Source: Bacteroidota bacterium (GTDB lineage Bacteria; Bacteroidota; Bacteroidia; Flavobacteriales; Flavobacteriaceae). Taken from it: a stretch of DNA of 7,702 nt. The translations under genes and the position numbers were made by a program. The notes beneath the pieces are model-generated. The model ran no database searches. It saw nothing but the letters and a program-made list of their open reading frames with translations, and was not told the DNA's origin. Shown in pieces: positions 1 through 6,092 of this stretch; within the stretch, counting starts at the first letter, position 1; each line of letters opens with the position of its first letter. The DNA is taken from contig SMXJ01000162.1 in NCBI GenBank assembly GCA_004356305.1, positions 1-7,702 of the forward strand, written 5' to 3'.

Positions 1-1
1 T

Positions 2-148
2 TGGGACGGACCCATTCCACATGTCTACCGTTGGCCATACGATTATAGTAAAATGAACAAAGACGATAGTGATTATGTTGTGCCTGGACAGGACTTCGCA
101 CCGCAATCATTGCCCCTTCAGGATAACGAAGAGGAAATGCATCATTAG
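2..148 (+). CDS. Cytochrome c oxidase subunit I, C-terminal end only (5' truncated by window edge)
   Basis: The open frame entering from the left edge encodes 48 residues ending in TAG. It begins WDGPIPHVYRWPYDYSK and ends in an acidic, His-terminated tail (DNEEEMHH). The IPHVYRWPYDYSK stretch resembles the cytoplasmic C-terminal tail that follows the last transmembrane helix of the Bacteroidota aa3/caa3-type haem-copper oxidase subunit I. That protein is the catalytic subunit that reduces O2 to water and pumps protons in the inner membrane. No haem- or copper-binding residues lie in this fragment, so the call rests on tail similarity recalled from the family and on the neighbourhood, since cox genes are often found upstream of ruvB in flavobacteria. 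It is probably the last gene of its operon, because a terminator-like hairpin follows. The gene would usually be called coxA or ctaD. Confidence 0.8.
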   Translation, partial: WDGPIPHVYRWPYDYSKMNKDDSDYVVPGQDFAPQSLPLQDNEEEMHH

Positions 149-167
149 GAGAAATTTATAGTTTACA

Positions 168-229
168 AAAAGCCCTTTCGATCCCCATCCCGACAACTAT
201 CGGAACCGTTGAAACTTCGGAAGGCTTTT
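168..229 (+). terminator. Terminator-like nested hairpin after the cytochrome oxidase gene
   Basis: AAAAGCC followed by TTTCGA (168-181, with C175 bulged) pairs with TTCGGAAGGCTTTT (216/217-229). This gives about 13 base pairs including one G-U, with an A/T-rich outer part and a GC core. Downstream lies a T-rich tract (CTCATTTTGTTTT). Inside the long loop a second small hairpin, CCGA (190-193) with TCGG (200-203), has a six-base loop. The element lies 19 bases after the oxidase stop and ends well before the ruvB start, as expected for a Rho-independent terminator ending the upstream operon. The long structured loop and interrupted U-tract make it less than ideal. Confidence 0.55.
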
Positions 230-264
230 CTCATTTTGTTTTATAGGGCCAGCAAAACACTTCG

Positions 265-272
265 TATATTTG
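265..272 (+). promoter_or_regulatory. Candidate Bacteroidota -7 box for ruvB (TATATTTG)
   Basis: This is an exact match to the Bacteroidota -7 consensus TAnnTTTG, the only one in the 149-276 intergenic region. It ends only four bases before the ruvB ATG at 277. If transcription starts about 7 bases downstream, as is usual for this box, the mRNA begins at or next to the start codon. A TTTTG at 234-238 could be the -33 element, but the 26-base spacing is longer than usual. The box could also be fortuitous in AT-rich sequence. Confidence 0.45.
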
Positions 273-276
273 TGTT

Positions 277-1299
277 ATGATTGAACACCTGGATCCCGCC
301 GGCGAGCATTTAACTCCGCAAGAAATTGAATTAGAAAAGAAACTAAGACCATTATCGTTCGATGATTTTTCAGGTCAGGCCCAGATTATAGAAAACCTGC
401 AAGTCTTTGTACAAGCAGCAAAGTTGAGGGATGATGCCTTGGATCACACACTTTTTCATGGTCCTCCCGGATTGGGAAAAACGACGCTTGCCTTTATTCT
501 GGCAAACGAACTGGAAGTGAATATACGCGTAACATCAGGACCCGTTTTGGATAAACCGGGTGATCTTGCCGGACTGTTGACTAATCTTGATAAACGGGAT
601 GTCCTTTTTATCGATGAAATTCATCGGTTGAGTCCCATTGTGGAGGAGTATCTGTATTCCGCCATGGAGGATTACAGGATCGATATCATGATCGAGTCAG
701 GCCCGAATGCACGTTCAGTTCAAATTGATTTGGAGCCATTTACTTTGATAGGCGCCACCACTCGATCGGGTTTATTGACGGCGCCTATGCGGGCGCGTTT
801 TGGGATCTCTTTACGACTTAATTATTACACCACCGAACTGCTCACCACCATTGTACAACGAAGTTCAGGTATTTTGGATGTGCCAATCACCATGGAGGCT
901 TCTATCGAAATAGCAGGGCGAAGCCGGGGAACACCTCGTATTGCCAATGCACTGTTGAGAAGGGTTCGGGACTTCGCACAAATTAAAGGAGATGGAAATA
1001 TCGATATAAAAATGGCCAAATACGCTTTGGAACAACTCAATGTGGATGCTCATGGTCTGGATGAGATGGATAATAAAATTCTCTCTACCATAGTCGATAA
1101 GTTCAAAGGTGGTCCTGTTGGAATTACAACCTTGGCTACGGCAGTTTCAGAGAGTAGTGAAACCATTGAAGAAGTGTACGAGCCATTTCTCATTCAGCAG
1201 GGTTTTATTATGCGAACTCCCAGGGGGCGGGAAGTGACGGAGGCTGGATATAAGCATTTAGGTAAACGAAAGAGCCCTGGCCAGGGTGGGTTGTTTTAA
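277..1299 (+). CDS. ruvB: Holliday junction branch migration ATPase RuvB
   Basis: RuvB (EC 3.6.4.-) is the hexameric AAA+ motor that, with RuvA, drives branch migration of Holliday junctions during recombinational repair in the cytoplasm. The 340 residues match the normal family length. Visible motifs are Walker A GPPGLGKT (62-69), Walker B LFIDEIH (110-116), sensor 1 TLIGATTR (156-163), the arginine-finger segment TAPMRARFG (168-176, with R174 the likely finger), sensor 2 GTPRIAN (219-224 region) and a C-terminal winged-helix domain (about 262-335) with RTPRGREVTEAGYKHL. The start at 277 gives the N-terminus expected for flavobacterial RuvB (a short acidic tail, then EKKLRPLSFDDFSGQ); no other in-frame ATG lies near. 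There is no Shine-Dalgarno sequence, and a -7 box sits four bases upstream. The stop codon overlaps the next gene's ATG (TAATG). Its partner ruvA lies about 4.2 kb downstream rather than adjacent. Confidence 0.98.
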   Translation: MIEHLDPAGEHLTPQEIELEKKLRPLSFDDFSGQAQIIENLQVFVQAAKLRDDALDHTLFHGPPGLGKTTLAFILANELEVNIRVTSGPVLDKPGDLAGLLTNLDKRDVLFIDEIHRLSPIVEEYLYSAMEDYRIDIMIESGPNARSVQIDLEPFTLIGATTRSGLLTAPMRARFGISLRLNYYTTELLTTIVQRSSGILDVPITMEASIEIAGRSRGTPRIANALLRRVRDFAQIKGDGNIDIKMAKYALEQLNVDAHGLDEMDNKILSTIVDKFKGGPVGITTLATAVSESSETIEEVYEPFLIQQGFIMRTPRGREVTEAGYKHLGKRKSPGQGGLF

Positions 1300-2111
1300 T
1301 GAGTATGGCAGTGATGAAAAAACAGCTGATCACATCTTTTCTACGGAAATTTAAAATATTACACTTAGCGGATAAGACACGATTTTATATTCAAAAGTAT
1401 AAGAACAATAAGGCGAATAAAAAGTTTAAGGCTGAACACCCGGAAGTTAAATTGCCACCGGATTATCTGATCTATGAGTCATTTCAATTAAATTATCATA
1501 AATATTATGTGCAAAGCAAAGAAGCTGCAAGGAAGTTGGTACGACATTTTTCAAAACACATAGATCTAAAAGACAAAAAAATATTGGACTGGGGATGTGG
1601 CCCCGGTAGGATCATCAGGCATTTCCCGGAAATAGTTGGTAACGGCTGTTCCTACTATGGAACCGATTATAATGTCAGGTCTATAAACTGGTGTTCCCAC
1701 AATTTAAAGGAAATTAGTTTCAATAAGAACACCCTGGAGGCCAGCTTGCCTTATGATGATAATTTCTTCGACGTGATCTATGGCTTGTCTATCTTTACAC
1801 ATCTTTCTGAAGAAATGCACAACCATTGGTATGACGAATTGTATCGTGTATTGAAGCCTCAGGGAATTATGCTTTTGACAACCCAGGGTGACACCTATAA
1901 ACCAAAGATGACGCCTGTAGAGTTGGATCTATACAACAAGGGTCAACTGGTGGTTCGCGGAAAAGTGAAGGAAGGACATCGTATATTTTCGGCCTTTCAG
2001 CCCAAACGATTTATGGAAACTTTATTTTCGAATGCAACCATAGTCGACCATATTGAATTATCAGCTGTTGGAAAATGGTATCCACAGGATAAATGGATTA
2101 TCAAAAAATAA
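1299..2111 (+). CDS. Class I SAM-dependent methyltransferase, substrate unknown
   Basis: The 270-residue product has a class I (Rossmann-fold) methyltransferase core of the Methyltransf_11/25 kind. Motif I is ILDWGCGPGR (95-104), which binds S-adenosylmethionine. The motif II acidic region is YYGTDYN (119-125), and FFDVIYGLSIFTHL (156-169) is followed by the post-motif helix and strand ELYRVLKPQGIMLLTT (180-195). The first 50 residues are rich in Lys/Arg and lack a signal peptide or membrane segment, so it is probably cytosolic or peripherally associated with nucleic acid or membrane. There is no DPPY/NPPY motif, so an N6-adenine or N4-cytosine DNA methylase is unlikely. Similar small methyltransferases occur in glycan and lipid biosynthesis loci, but nothing here identifies the substrate. 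The ATG overlaps the ruvB stop by one base, which suggests translational coupling; in-frame ATGs at 1305 and 1314 are alternative starts. Its 5' part is AT-rich: 56 of 180 bases are G/C over 1321-1500, against 80 of 180 in ruvB 481-660. Confidence 0.85.
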   Translation: MSMAVMKKQLITSFLRKFKILHLADKTRFYIQKYKNNKANKKFKAEHPEVKLPPDYLIYESFQLNYHKYYVQSKEAARKLVRHFSKHIDLKDKKILDWGCGPGRIIRHFPEIVGNGCSYYGTDYNVRSINWCSHNLKEISFNKNTLEASLPYDDNFFDVIYGLSIFTHLSEEMHNHWYDELYRVLKPQGIMLLTTQGDTYKPKMTPVELDLYNKGQLVVRGKVKEGHRIFSAFQPKRFMETLFSNATIVDHIELSAVGKWYPQDKWIIKK

Positions 2112-2116
2112 GAATT

Positions 2117-2124
2117 TATATTTC
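2117..2124 (+). promoter_or_regulatory. Candidate -7 box for queG (TATATTTC)
   Basis: This matches TAnnTTTG at all but the last position and lies in the 36-base gap after the methyltransferase stop. Its last base is 24 positions before the queG ATG, the same distance as the boxes before maeB and ruvA. I see no convincing -33 TTTG at the usual spacing, so queG may also rely on readthrough from ruvB and the methyltransferase gene. Confidence 0.35.
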
Positions 2125-2147
2125 TGAAATCGAACGATAGCACAAAA

Positions 2148-3065
2148 ATGTCCATTGAAAAAAATACACAACGCATCAAAGCCGAAGCCCAGCGCCTCGG
2201 TTTTCTTTCCTGTGGGATCAGTAAGGCCGGGTTTTTAGAAGAAGAAGCCCCGAGATTAGAATCCTGGCTAAACCGGAACATGCACGGTGAGATGGCATAT
2301 ATGGAAGATCATTTTGACAAACGTCTGGATCCAACAATACTAGTTCCCGATTCCAAAAGTGTTATATCCTTATTACTTAATTATTATCCCGGGGAAACTC
2401 AAAACGAAGACTCTTTTAAGATCTCTAAATATGCCTACGGAACAGATTATCATTATGTCATAAAGGACAAACTCAAGGCGTTGCTTTATTTTATTGAAAC
2501 TGAAATTGGCGCAGTGCACGGCCGGGCCTTTGTGGATTCGGCTCCGGTCTTGGACAAGGCGTGGGCAGCAAAAAGTGGTTTGGGATGGATGGGAAAACAC
2601 ACCAACTTACTGACGAAGAAAGTTGGTTCTTTCTATTTTATAGCCGAGTTAATACTCGACCTTGACCTGGAATATGACACCCCGGCAACCGATCACTGTG
2701 GAAGTTGTACGGCCTGTATCGACGCATGTCCCACGCAAGCCATTGTGGAACCCTATGTGGTCGATGGCAGTAAATGCATCTCCTATTTTACCATCGAATT
2801 GAAAAATGAAATACCTTCCGCCCTCTCAGGGCAATTTGATGATTGGATGTTTGGCTGTGATATTTGTCAGGATGTATGCCCCTGGAATAAATTCAGTAAA
2901 CCACATCAGGAACCCCTGTTTGAACCAAAGCCTGAATTGCTTTCTATGTCGAAAAAAGAATGGGTAGATATTTCCGAAGAGGTGTTTCAGCAGTTATTTA
3001 GGAAAAGTGCTGTAAAACGGGCTAAATTTTCCGGATTAAAGCGAAACATAAATTTTTTGAAATAA
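2148..3065 (+). CDS. queG: Epoxyqueuosine reductase QueG
   Basis: QueG (EC 1.17.99.6) reduces epoxyqueuosine to queuosine at the wobble base (position 34) of tRNAs with GUN anticodons, using cobalamin and two [4Fe-4S] clusters in the cytosol. The N-terminal cobalamin-binding part contains the family signature FVDSAPVLDKAWAAKSG (128-144), followed by LGWMGKHTNLL. D130 is the likely counterpart of the catalytic Asp. A bacterial-ferredoxin-like domain follows with C184-x2-C187-x2-C190-x3-C194-P, then C210, and C237-x2-C240-x3-C244-P, enough to ligate both clusters. At 305 residues it is shorter than the approximately 380-residue E. coli and B. subtilis enzymes and lacks their C-terminal HEAT-like region; I recall short forms as common in Bacteroidota. 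The ATG at 2148 is the first in frame after upstream stops. A near-consensus -7 box lies 24 bases upstream. The organism must make or import cobalamin for this enzyme to work. Confidence 0.96.
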   Translation: MSIEKNTQRIKAEAQRLGFLSCGISKAGFLEEEAPRLESWLNRNMHGEMAYMEDHFDKRLDPTILVPDSKSVISLLLNYYPGETQNEDSFKISKYAYGTDYHYVIKDKLKALLYFIETEIGAVHGRAFVDSAPVLDKAWAAKSGLGWMGKHTNLLTKKVGSFYFIAELILDLDLEYDTPATDHCGSCTACIDACPTQAIVEPYVVDGSKCISYFTIELKNEIPSALSGQFDDWMFGCDICQDVCPWNKFSKPHQEPLFEPKPELLSMSKKEWVDISEEVFQQLFRKSAVKRAKFSGLKRNINFLK

Positions 3066-3089
3066 GTTTCCTTATTTCTGTCACTCCGT

Positions 3090-3097
3090 TACCTTTG
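3090..3097 (+). promoter_or_regulatory. Promoter -7 box for maeB (TACCTTTG)
   Basis: This is an exact match to TAnnTTTG. TTTC at 3067-3070, 19 bases upstream, matches three of four bases of the -33 TTTG element. The box ends 24 bases before the maeB ATG, so a transcript starting about 7 bases downstream would have a leader of roughly 17 nt. That leader has no Shine-Dalgarno sequence. With no terminator after queG, maeB may be read both from this promoter and by readthrough. Confidence 0.55.
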
Positions 3098-3120
3098 TAA
3101 GTCTCGTTAACCAACAATTT

Positions 3121-5424
3121 ATGAGTAAACAAAGCAAGCGTCGCGAGGCTTTACGATACCATGCCAAGCCCAGACCGGGGAAAATTCAGGTAGTTCCCAC
3201 AAAAAGATATGCGACCCAAAGGGATCTGGCTTTAGCCTATAGCCCCGGAGTAGCTGAACCTTGCCTGGAAATAGACAAGGAAGTTGACAATGTCTATAAA
3301 TACACCAATAAGGGAAACCTGGTTGCCGTAATAACTAATGGAACCGCAGTTCTTGGCTTGGGGAATATCGGTCCGGAAGCCTCCAAACCTGTGATGGAAG
3401 GTAAGGCATTACTCTTTAAGATCTTTGCAGATATAGATGTGTTCGATATTGAAATAAATACAGAGAATGTAGAAGAGTTTATCGCCACGGTAAAAAACAT
3501 CGCGCCTACCTTTGGAGGCATCAACCTGGAAGACATAAAAGCCCCCGAGGCTTTTGAGATCGAAAGACGATTGAAAGAAGAACTGGACATTCCAGTAATG
3601 CATGACGATCAACATGGTACGGCAATTATTTCAGCAGCCGCTTTGTTAAACGCGCTTGAAATGACCGGGAAAGATATATCCAAAGTTAAAATAGTCATTA
3701 GCGGCGCAGGTGCAGCGGCAGTTTCTTGTACACGATTGTATAAAGCTTTTGGAGCCAGATCAGAAAACATAGTCATGGTGGATAGTAAAGGGGTGATACG
3801 CGAGGGTCGTGCCGATCTTTCCGAAGAAAAAGCAGAATTTGCCACAGCTCGAAAAATAGACACCCTCGAAGATGCTATGAAAGATGCCGATGTTTTTATA
3901 GGTCTTTCAATTGCAGACATAGTCACTCCAAATATGCTGCTGATGATGGCTAAAAACCCTATAGTTTTTGCCATGGCAAATCCCGACCCTGAAATACGAT
4001 ACGATATTGCCGTAAAAACCCGCGACGATATCATCATGGCCACCGGGAGAAGTGATCATCCCAATCAGGTGAATAATGTACTTGGTTTTCCATTTATTTT
4101 TAGAGGGGCATTGGATGTGAGGGCGACTAAGATCAATGAAGCGATGAAAATGGCTGCCGTTAAAGCATTGGCCGAATTGGCAAAGGAACCTGTACCGGAA
4201 CAGGTGAATATTGCTTATAGCGAAACCAAACTAAATTTTGGTAAAGATTATATTATACCAAAGCCGTTTGATCCAAGGCTTATTACTACCATTCCTCCGG
4301 CGGTTGCGAAAGCCGCTATAAAAAGTGGTGTGGCTACAGAACCTATTGATGATTGGGACAAATACACAGAAGAACTATTGGAGAGAATGGGTAGTGAAAA
4401 CAAAATTACCCGCCTGTTAACGGATCGTGCTAAAACTGATCCAAAACGAATTGTTTTTGCGGAAGCAGATCATCTCGATGTGATGAAGGCTGCCCAAATT
4501 GTACATGAAGATGGCATTGCAATACCTATATTGTTAGGAAGAGAGTCGGTTATTAAGGAGCTAATGGAGGAGCTTGAATTCGAAGCAGACCTCGAGATCA
4601 TCGATCCTAAAAGCGATGAGCAATCTGAAAAGCTGGAAAAATATGCGATTGAATATTGGAAACGGAGAAAACGAAATGGAGTAACATTGTTTGATGCAAA
4701 ACGGCTCATGCGTGAGCGTAATTATTTCGCGGCAATGATGTTGAATGAAAAAGACGCCGATGGAATGATCTCCGGCTATGCCAGAGCCTATCCTACGGTA
4801 ATAAGACCGGTTTTAGAAACCATAGGGAAATTTGATGGAGTCGATAGGGTGGCAACAACTAACTTAATGTTGACCAGCAAAGGCCCTTTATTTATTTCAG
4901 ATACGTCCATTAATATAAACCCTACGGCAAAAGAATTGGCCAATATTGCACAAATGACCAATTATACGGTAAAAATGTTTGGTTTAGTACCGGTGATTGC
5001 AATGATCTCGTATGCGAATTTTGGTTCATCAAAGGATCCACACGCGGCTAAGGTTCGTGAAGCTGTGAAATTGCTCCATAAATCGAACCCGGATATGATA
5101 GTCGATGGAGAATTGCAGACCGACTTTGCCTTGAACGCCGAGATGCTGAAAAGTAAATTCCCTTTTTCGAAATTGGCAGGTAATAAAGTGAACGCGCTGG
5201 TGTTTCCAAATTTGGATTCGGCCAATAGCAACTACAAGATGCTCAAAGAGCAAAAAGGGGTAGAATCTATAGGGCCTATTATGCTGGGGATGAAAAAACC
5301 CGTACATATTCTTCAGTTGGGAGCCCAGGTAGAAGAGATCGTAAACATGACTGCCATCGCCGTGGTCGATGCACAACAAAAAGAGAAGCATGAAATTGAA
5401 GAAAACAGAAGAAAAATGAAATAA
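3121..5424 (+). CDS. maeB: NADP-dependent malic enzyme with C-terminal phosphotransacetylase-like domain (MaeB type)
   Basis: The enzyme (EC 1.1.1.40) oxidatively decarboxylates malate to pyruvate and CO2 with reduction of NADP+, supplying NADPH and pyruvate in the cytosol. The 767 residues fit the large MaeB class (E. coli MaeB is 759). The malic-enzyme N-terminal domain shows the catalytic-Tyr motif AYSPGVAEPC (39-48, Y40), the Lys region VMEGKALLFK (91-100, K95), the metal-ligand segment INLEDIKAPEAF (134-145) and HDDQHGTA (161-168, D162). The NAD(P)-binding Rossmann loop is SGAGAAA (194-200), with AMANPDPE (284-291) after it. From about residue 428 to 750 a PTA_PTB domain follows, with SGYARAYPTVIRP (551-563), VDGELQTDFALN (661-672) and FPNLDSANSNYK (695-706). 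In E. coli MaeB this domain has no transacetylase activity and mediates allosteric control by acetyl-CoA; the same role is inferred here. The tail is charged. It has its own promoter box and no clear terminator after the stop. Confidence 0.96.
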   Translation: MSKQSKRREALRYHAKPRPGKIQVVPTKRYATQRDLALAYSPGVAEPCLEIDKEVDNVYKYTNKGNLVAVITNGTAVLGLGNIGPEASKPVMEGKALLFKIFADIDVFDIEINTENVEEFIATVKNIAPTFGGINLEDIKAPEAFEIERRLKEELDIPVMHDDQHGTAIISAAALLNALEMTGKDISKVKIVISGAGAAAVSCTRLYKAFGARSENIVMVDSKGVIREGRADLSEEKAEFATARKIDTLEDAMKDADVFIGLSIADIVTPNMLLMMAKNPIVFAMANPDPEIRYDIAVKTRDDIIMATGRSDHPNQVNNVLGFPFIFRGALDVRATKINEAMKMAAVKALAELAKEPVPEQVNIAYSETKLNFGKDYIIPKPFDPRLITTIPPAVAKAAIKSGVATEPIDDWDKYTEELLERMGSENKITRLLTDRAKTDPKRIVFAEADHLDVMKAAQIVHEDGIAIPILLGRESVIKELMEELEFEADLEIIDPKSDEQSEKLEKYAIEYWKRRKRNGVTLFDAKRLMRERNYFAAMMLNEKDADGMISGYARAYPTVIRPVLETIGKFDGVDRVATTNLMLTSKGPLFISDTSININPTAKELANIAQMTNYTVKMFGLVPVIAMISYANFGSSKDPHAAKVREAVKLLHKSNPDMIVDGELQTDFALNAEMLKSKFPFSKLAGNKVNALVFPNLDSANSNYKMLKEQKGVESIGPIMLGMKKPVHILQLGAQVEEIVNMTAIAVVDAQQKEKHEIEENRRKMK

Positions 5425-5447
5425 AAATGGGGGTATTTTCGTATTCG

Positions 5448-5473
5448 TAAATATTCGCAGATGCAAATATTTA
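5448..5473. repeat. Inverted repeat upstream of ruvA, over the promoter -33 region
   Basis: TAAATATT (5448-5455) pairs perfectly with AATATTTA (5466-5473). After one C-A mismatch, GC (5457-5458) pairs with GC (5463-5464), leaving a four-base loop. The dyad ends three bases before the ruvA -7 box and covers TTCG (5454-5457), which is the best -33 candidate. It could be an operator, a weak AT-rich hairpin after maeB, or chance in AT-rich DNA. It is not followed by a U-tract, which argues against an efficient intrinsic terminator. Confidence 0.4.
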
Positions 5474-5476
5474 TGC

Positions 5477-5484
5477 TATATTTG
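5477..5484 (+). promoter_or_regulatory. Promoter -7 box for ruvA-sprA (TATATTTG)
   Basis: This is an exact TAnnTTTG match. TTCG at 5454-5457, 19 bases upstream, matches three of four bases of the -33 TTTG element. The box ends 24 bases before the ruvA ATG, giving a predicted leader of about 17 nt without a Shine-Dalgarno sequence. As there is no room for a promoter between ruvA and sprA, other than inside ruvA, this one probably drives both genes. Confidence 0.55.
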
Positions 5485-5507
5485 GACTAATAACCTGATG
5501 TGAAAGA

Positions 5508-6089
5508 ATGATCACCCATTTAGAGGGCAGAATAGTCGAGAAGAACCCAACCGACGTTGTAATAGATTGTAATGGTGTGGGTTATTTTTTGAACATATCA
5601 CTGCATACATTTTCGCAACTCCCCAACACTGAAAATGTCAAGTTATTCACGCACCTTCAAATTCGAGATGATGCCCATACTTTGTATGGGTTTTCAAGCA
5701 TTATTGAGCGTGAAATTTTTCGATTGTTGATCTCAGTTTCCGGTGTGGGAGCAAATACAGCAAGAACAATGCTGTCATCACTTTCACCGGGACAGATAAG
5801 AGAGGCGATCGCTAGTGAGGATGTCGTCACTATTCAGTCTGTGAAAGGGATTGGAGCCAAAACGGCCCAGCGTATAGTTTTGGATATCAGGGATAAGATT
5901 TTAAAAGTATATGGCTTGGAGGATGTTTCTGTCATTTCGAGCAATACGATGAAAAATGAAGCGTTATCAGCTTTGGAGACACTTGGCTTTGTCCGTAAAC
6001 ATGCGGAAAGAGCCTGTGATATGGTTTTGAGAGATAATCCGAAAGCCACTGTTGAAACCATTATTAAAGAAGCTTTAAAAAAATTGTAA
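5508..6089 (+). CDS. ruvA: Holliday junction DNA-binding protein RuvA
   Basis: RuvA forms tetramers that bind and flatten Holliday junctions and load RuvB rings for branch migration. The 193 residues are close to the usual length (203 in E. coli). Domain I is an OB-fold (1-64) starting MITHLEGRIVEKNPTDVVID and containing IRDDAHTLYGF (52-62). D54 and D55 stand in for the E55/D56 acidic pin of E. coli RuvA that separates strands at the crossover. Domain II has two helix-hairpin-helix motifs, ISVSGVGANTA (75-85) and IQSVKGIGAKTAQRI (109-123). Domain III (about 148-193), with EALSALETLGF, is the UBA-like RuvB-contacting domain. It has its own promoter box. Its TAA lies three bases before the proposed sprA start and in the same reading frame. 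Confidence 0.97.
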   Translation: MITHLEGRIVEKNPTDVVIDCNGVGYFLNISLHTFSQLPNTENVKLFTHLQIRDDAHTLYGFSSIIEREIFRLLISVSGVGANTARTMLSSLSPGQIREAIASEDVVTIQSVKGIGAKTAQRIVLDIRDKILKVYGLEDVSVISSNTMKNEALSALETLGFVRKHAERACDMVLRDNPKATVETIIKEALKKL

Positions 6090-6092
6090 AAA

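Noticed and set aside
1299..2111. Methyltransferase as part of a restriction-modification or other defence system
   Set aside because: No DPPY/NPPY or cytosine-5 motif is present, and no nuclease or specificity gene is nearby; both neighbours are housekeeping genes.
1997..2281. Minus-strand open frame of 94 codons spanning the methyltransferase-queG junction
   Set aside because: It overlaps two well-supported plus-strand genes, and the translation shows no domain, signal peptide or membrane pattern.
3609..4043. Minus-strand open frame of 144 codons inside maeB
   Set aside because: It lies wholly within a strongly conserved malic-enzyme coding region. Its product is low-complexity (Ser/Ala/Ile rich) with no recognisable domain, typical of an antisense shadow.
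5029..5466. Minus-strand open frame of 145 codons covering the end of maeB and the ruvA upstream gap
   Set aside because: Most of it is the reverse of conserved maeB codons. No promoter box or recognisable protein features support it, and the ruvA promoter occupies the remaining part.
5448..5473. The AT-rich dyad as the maeB terminator
   Set aside because: The stem is almost all A-T and is not followed by a U-tract, so efficient intrinsic termination is unlikely. An operator or chance dyad fits as well or better.
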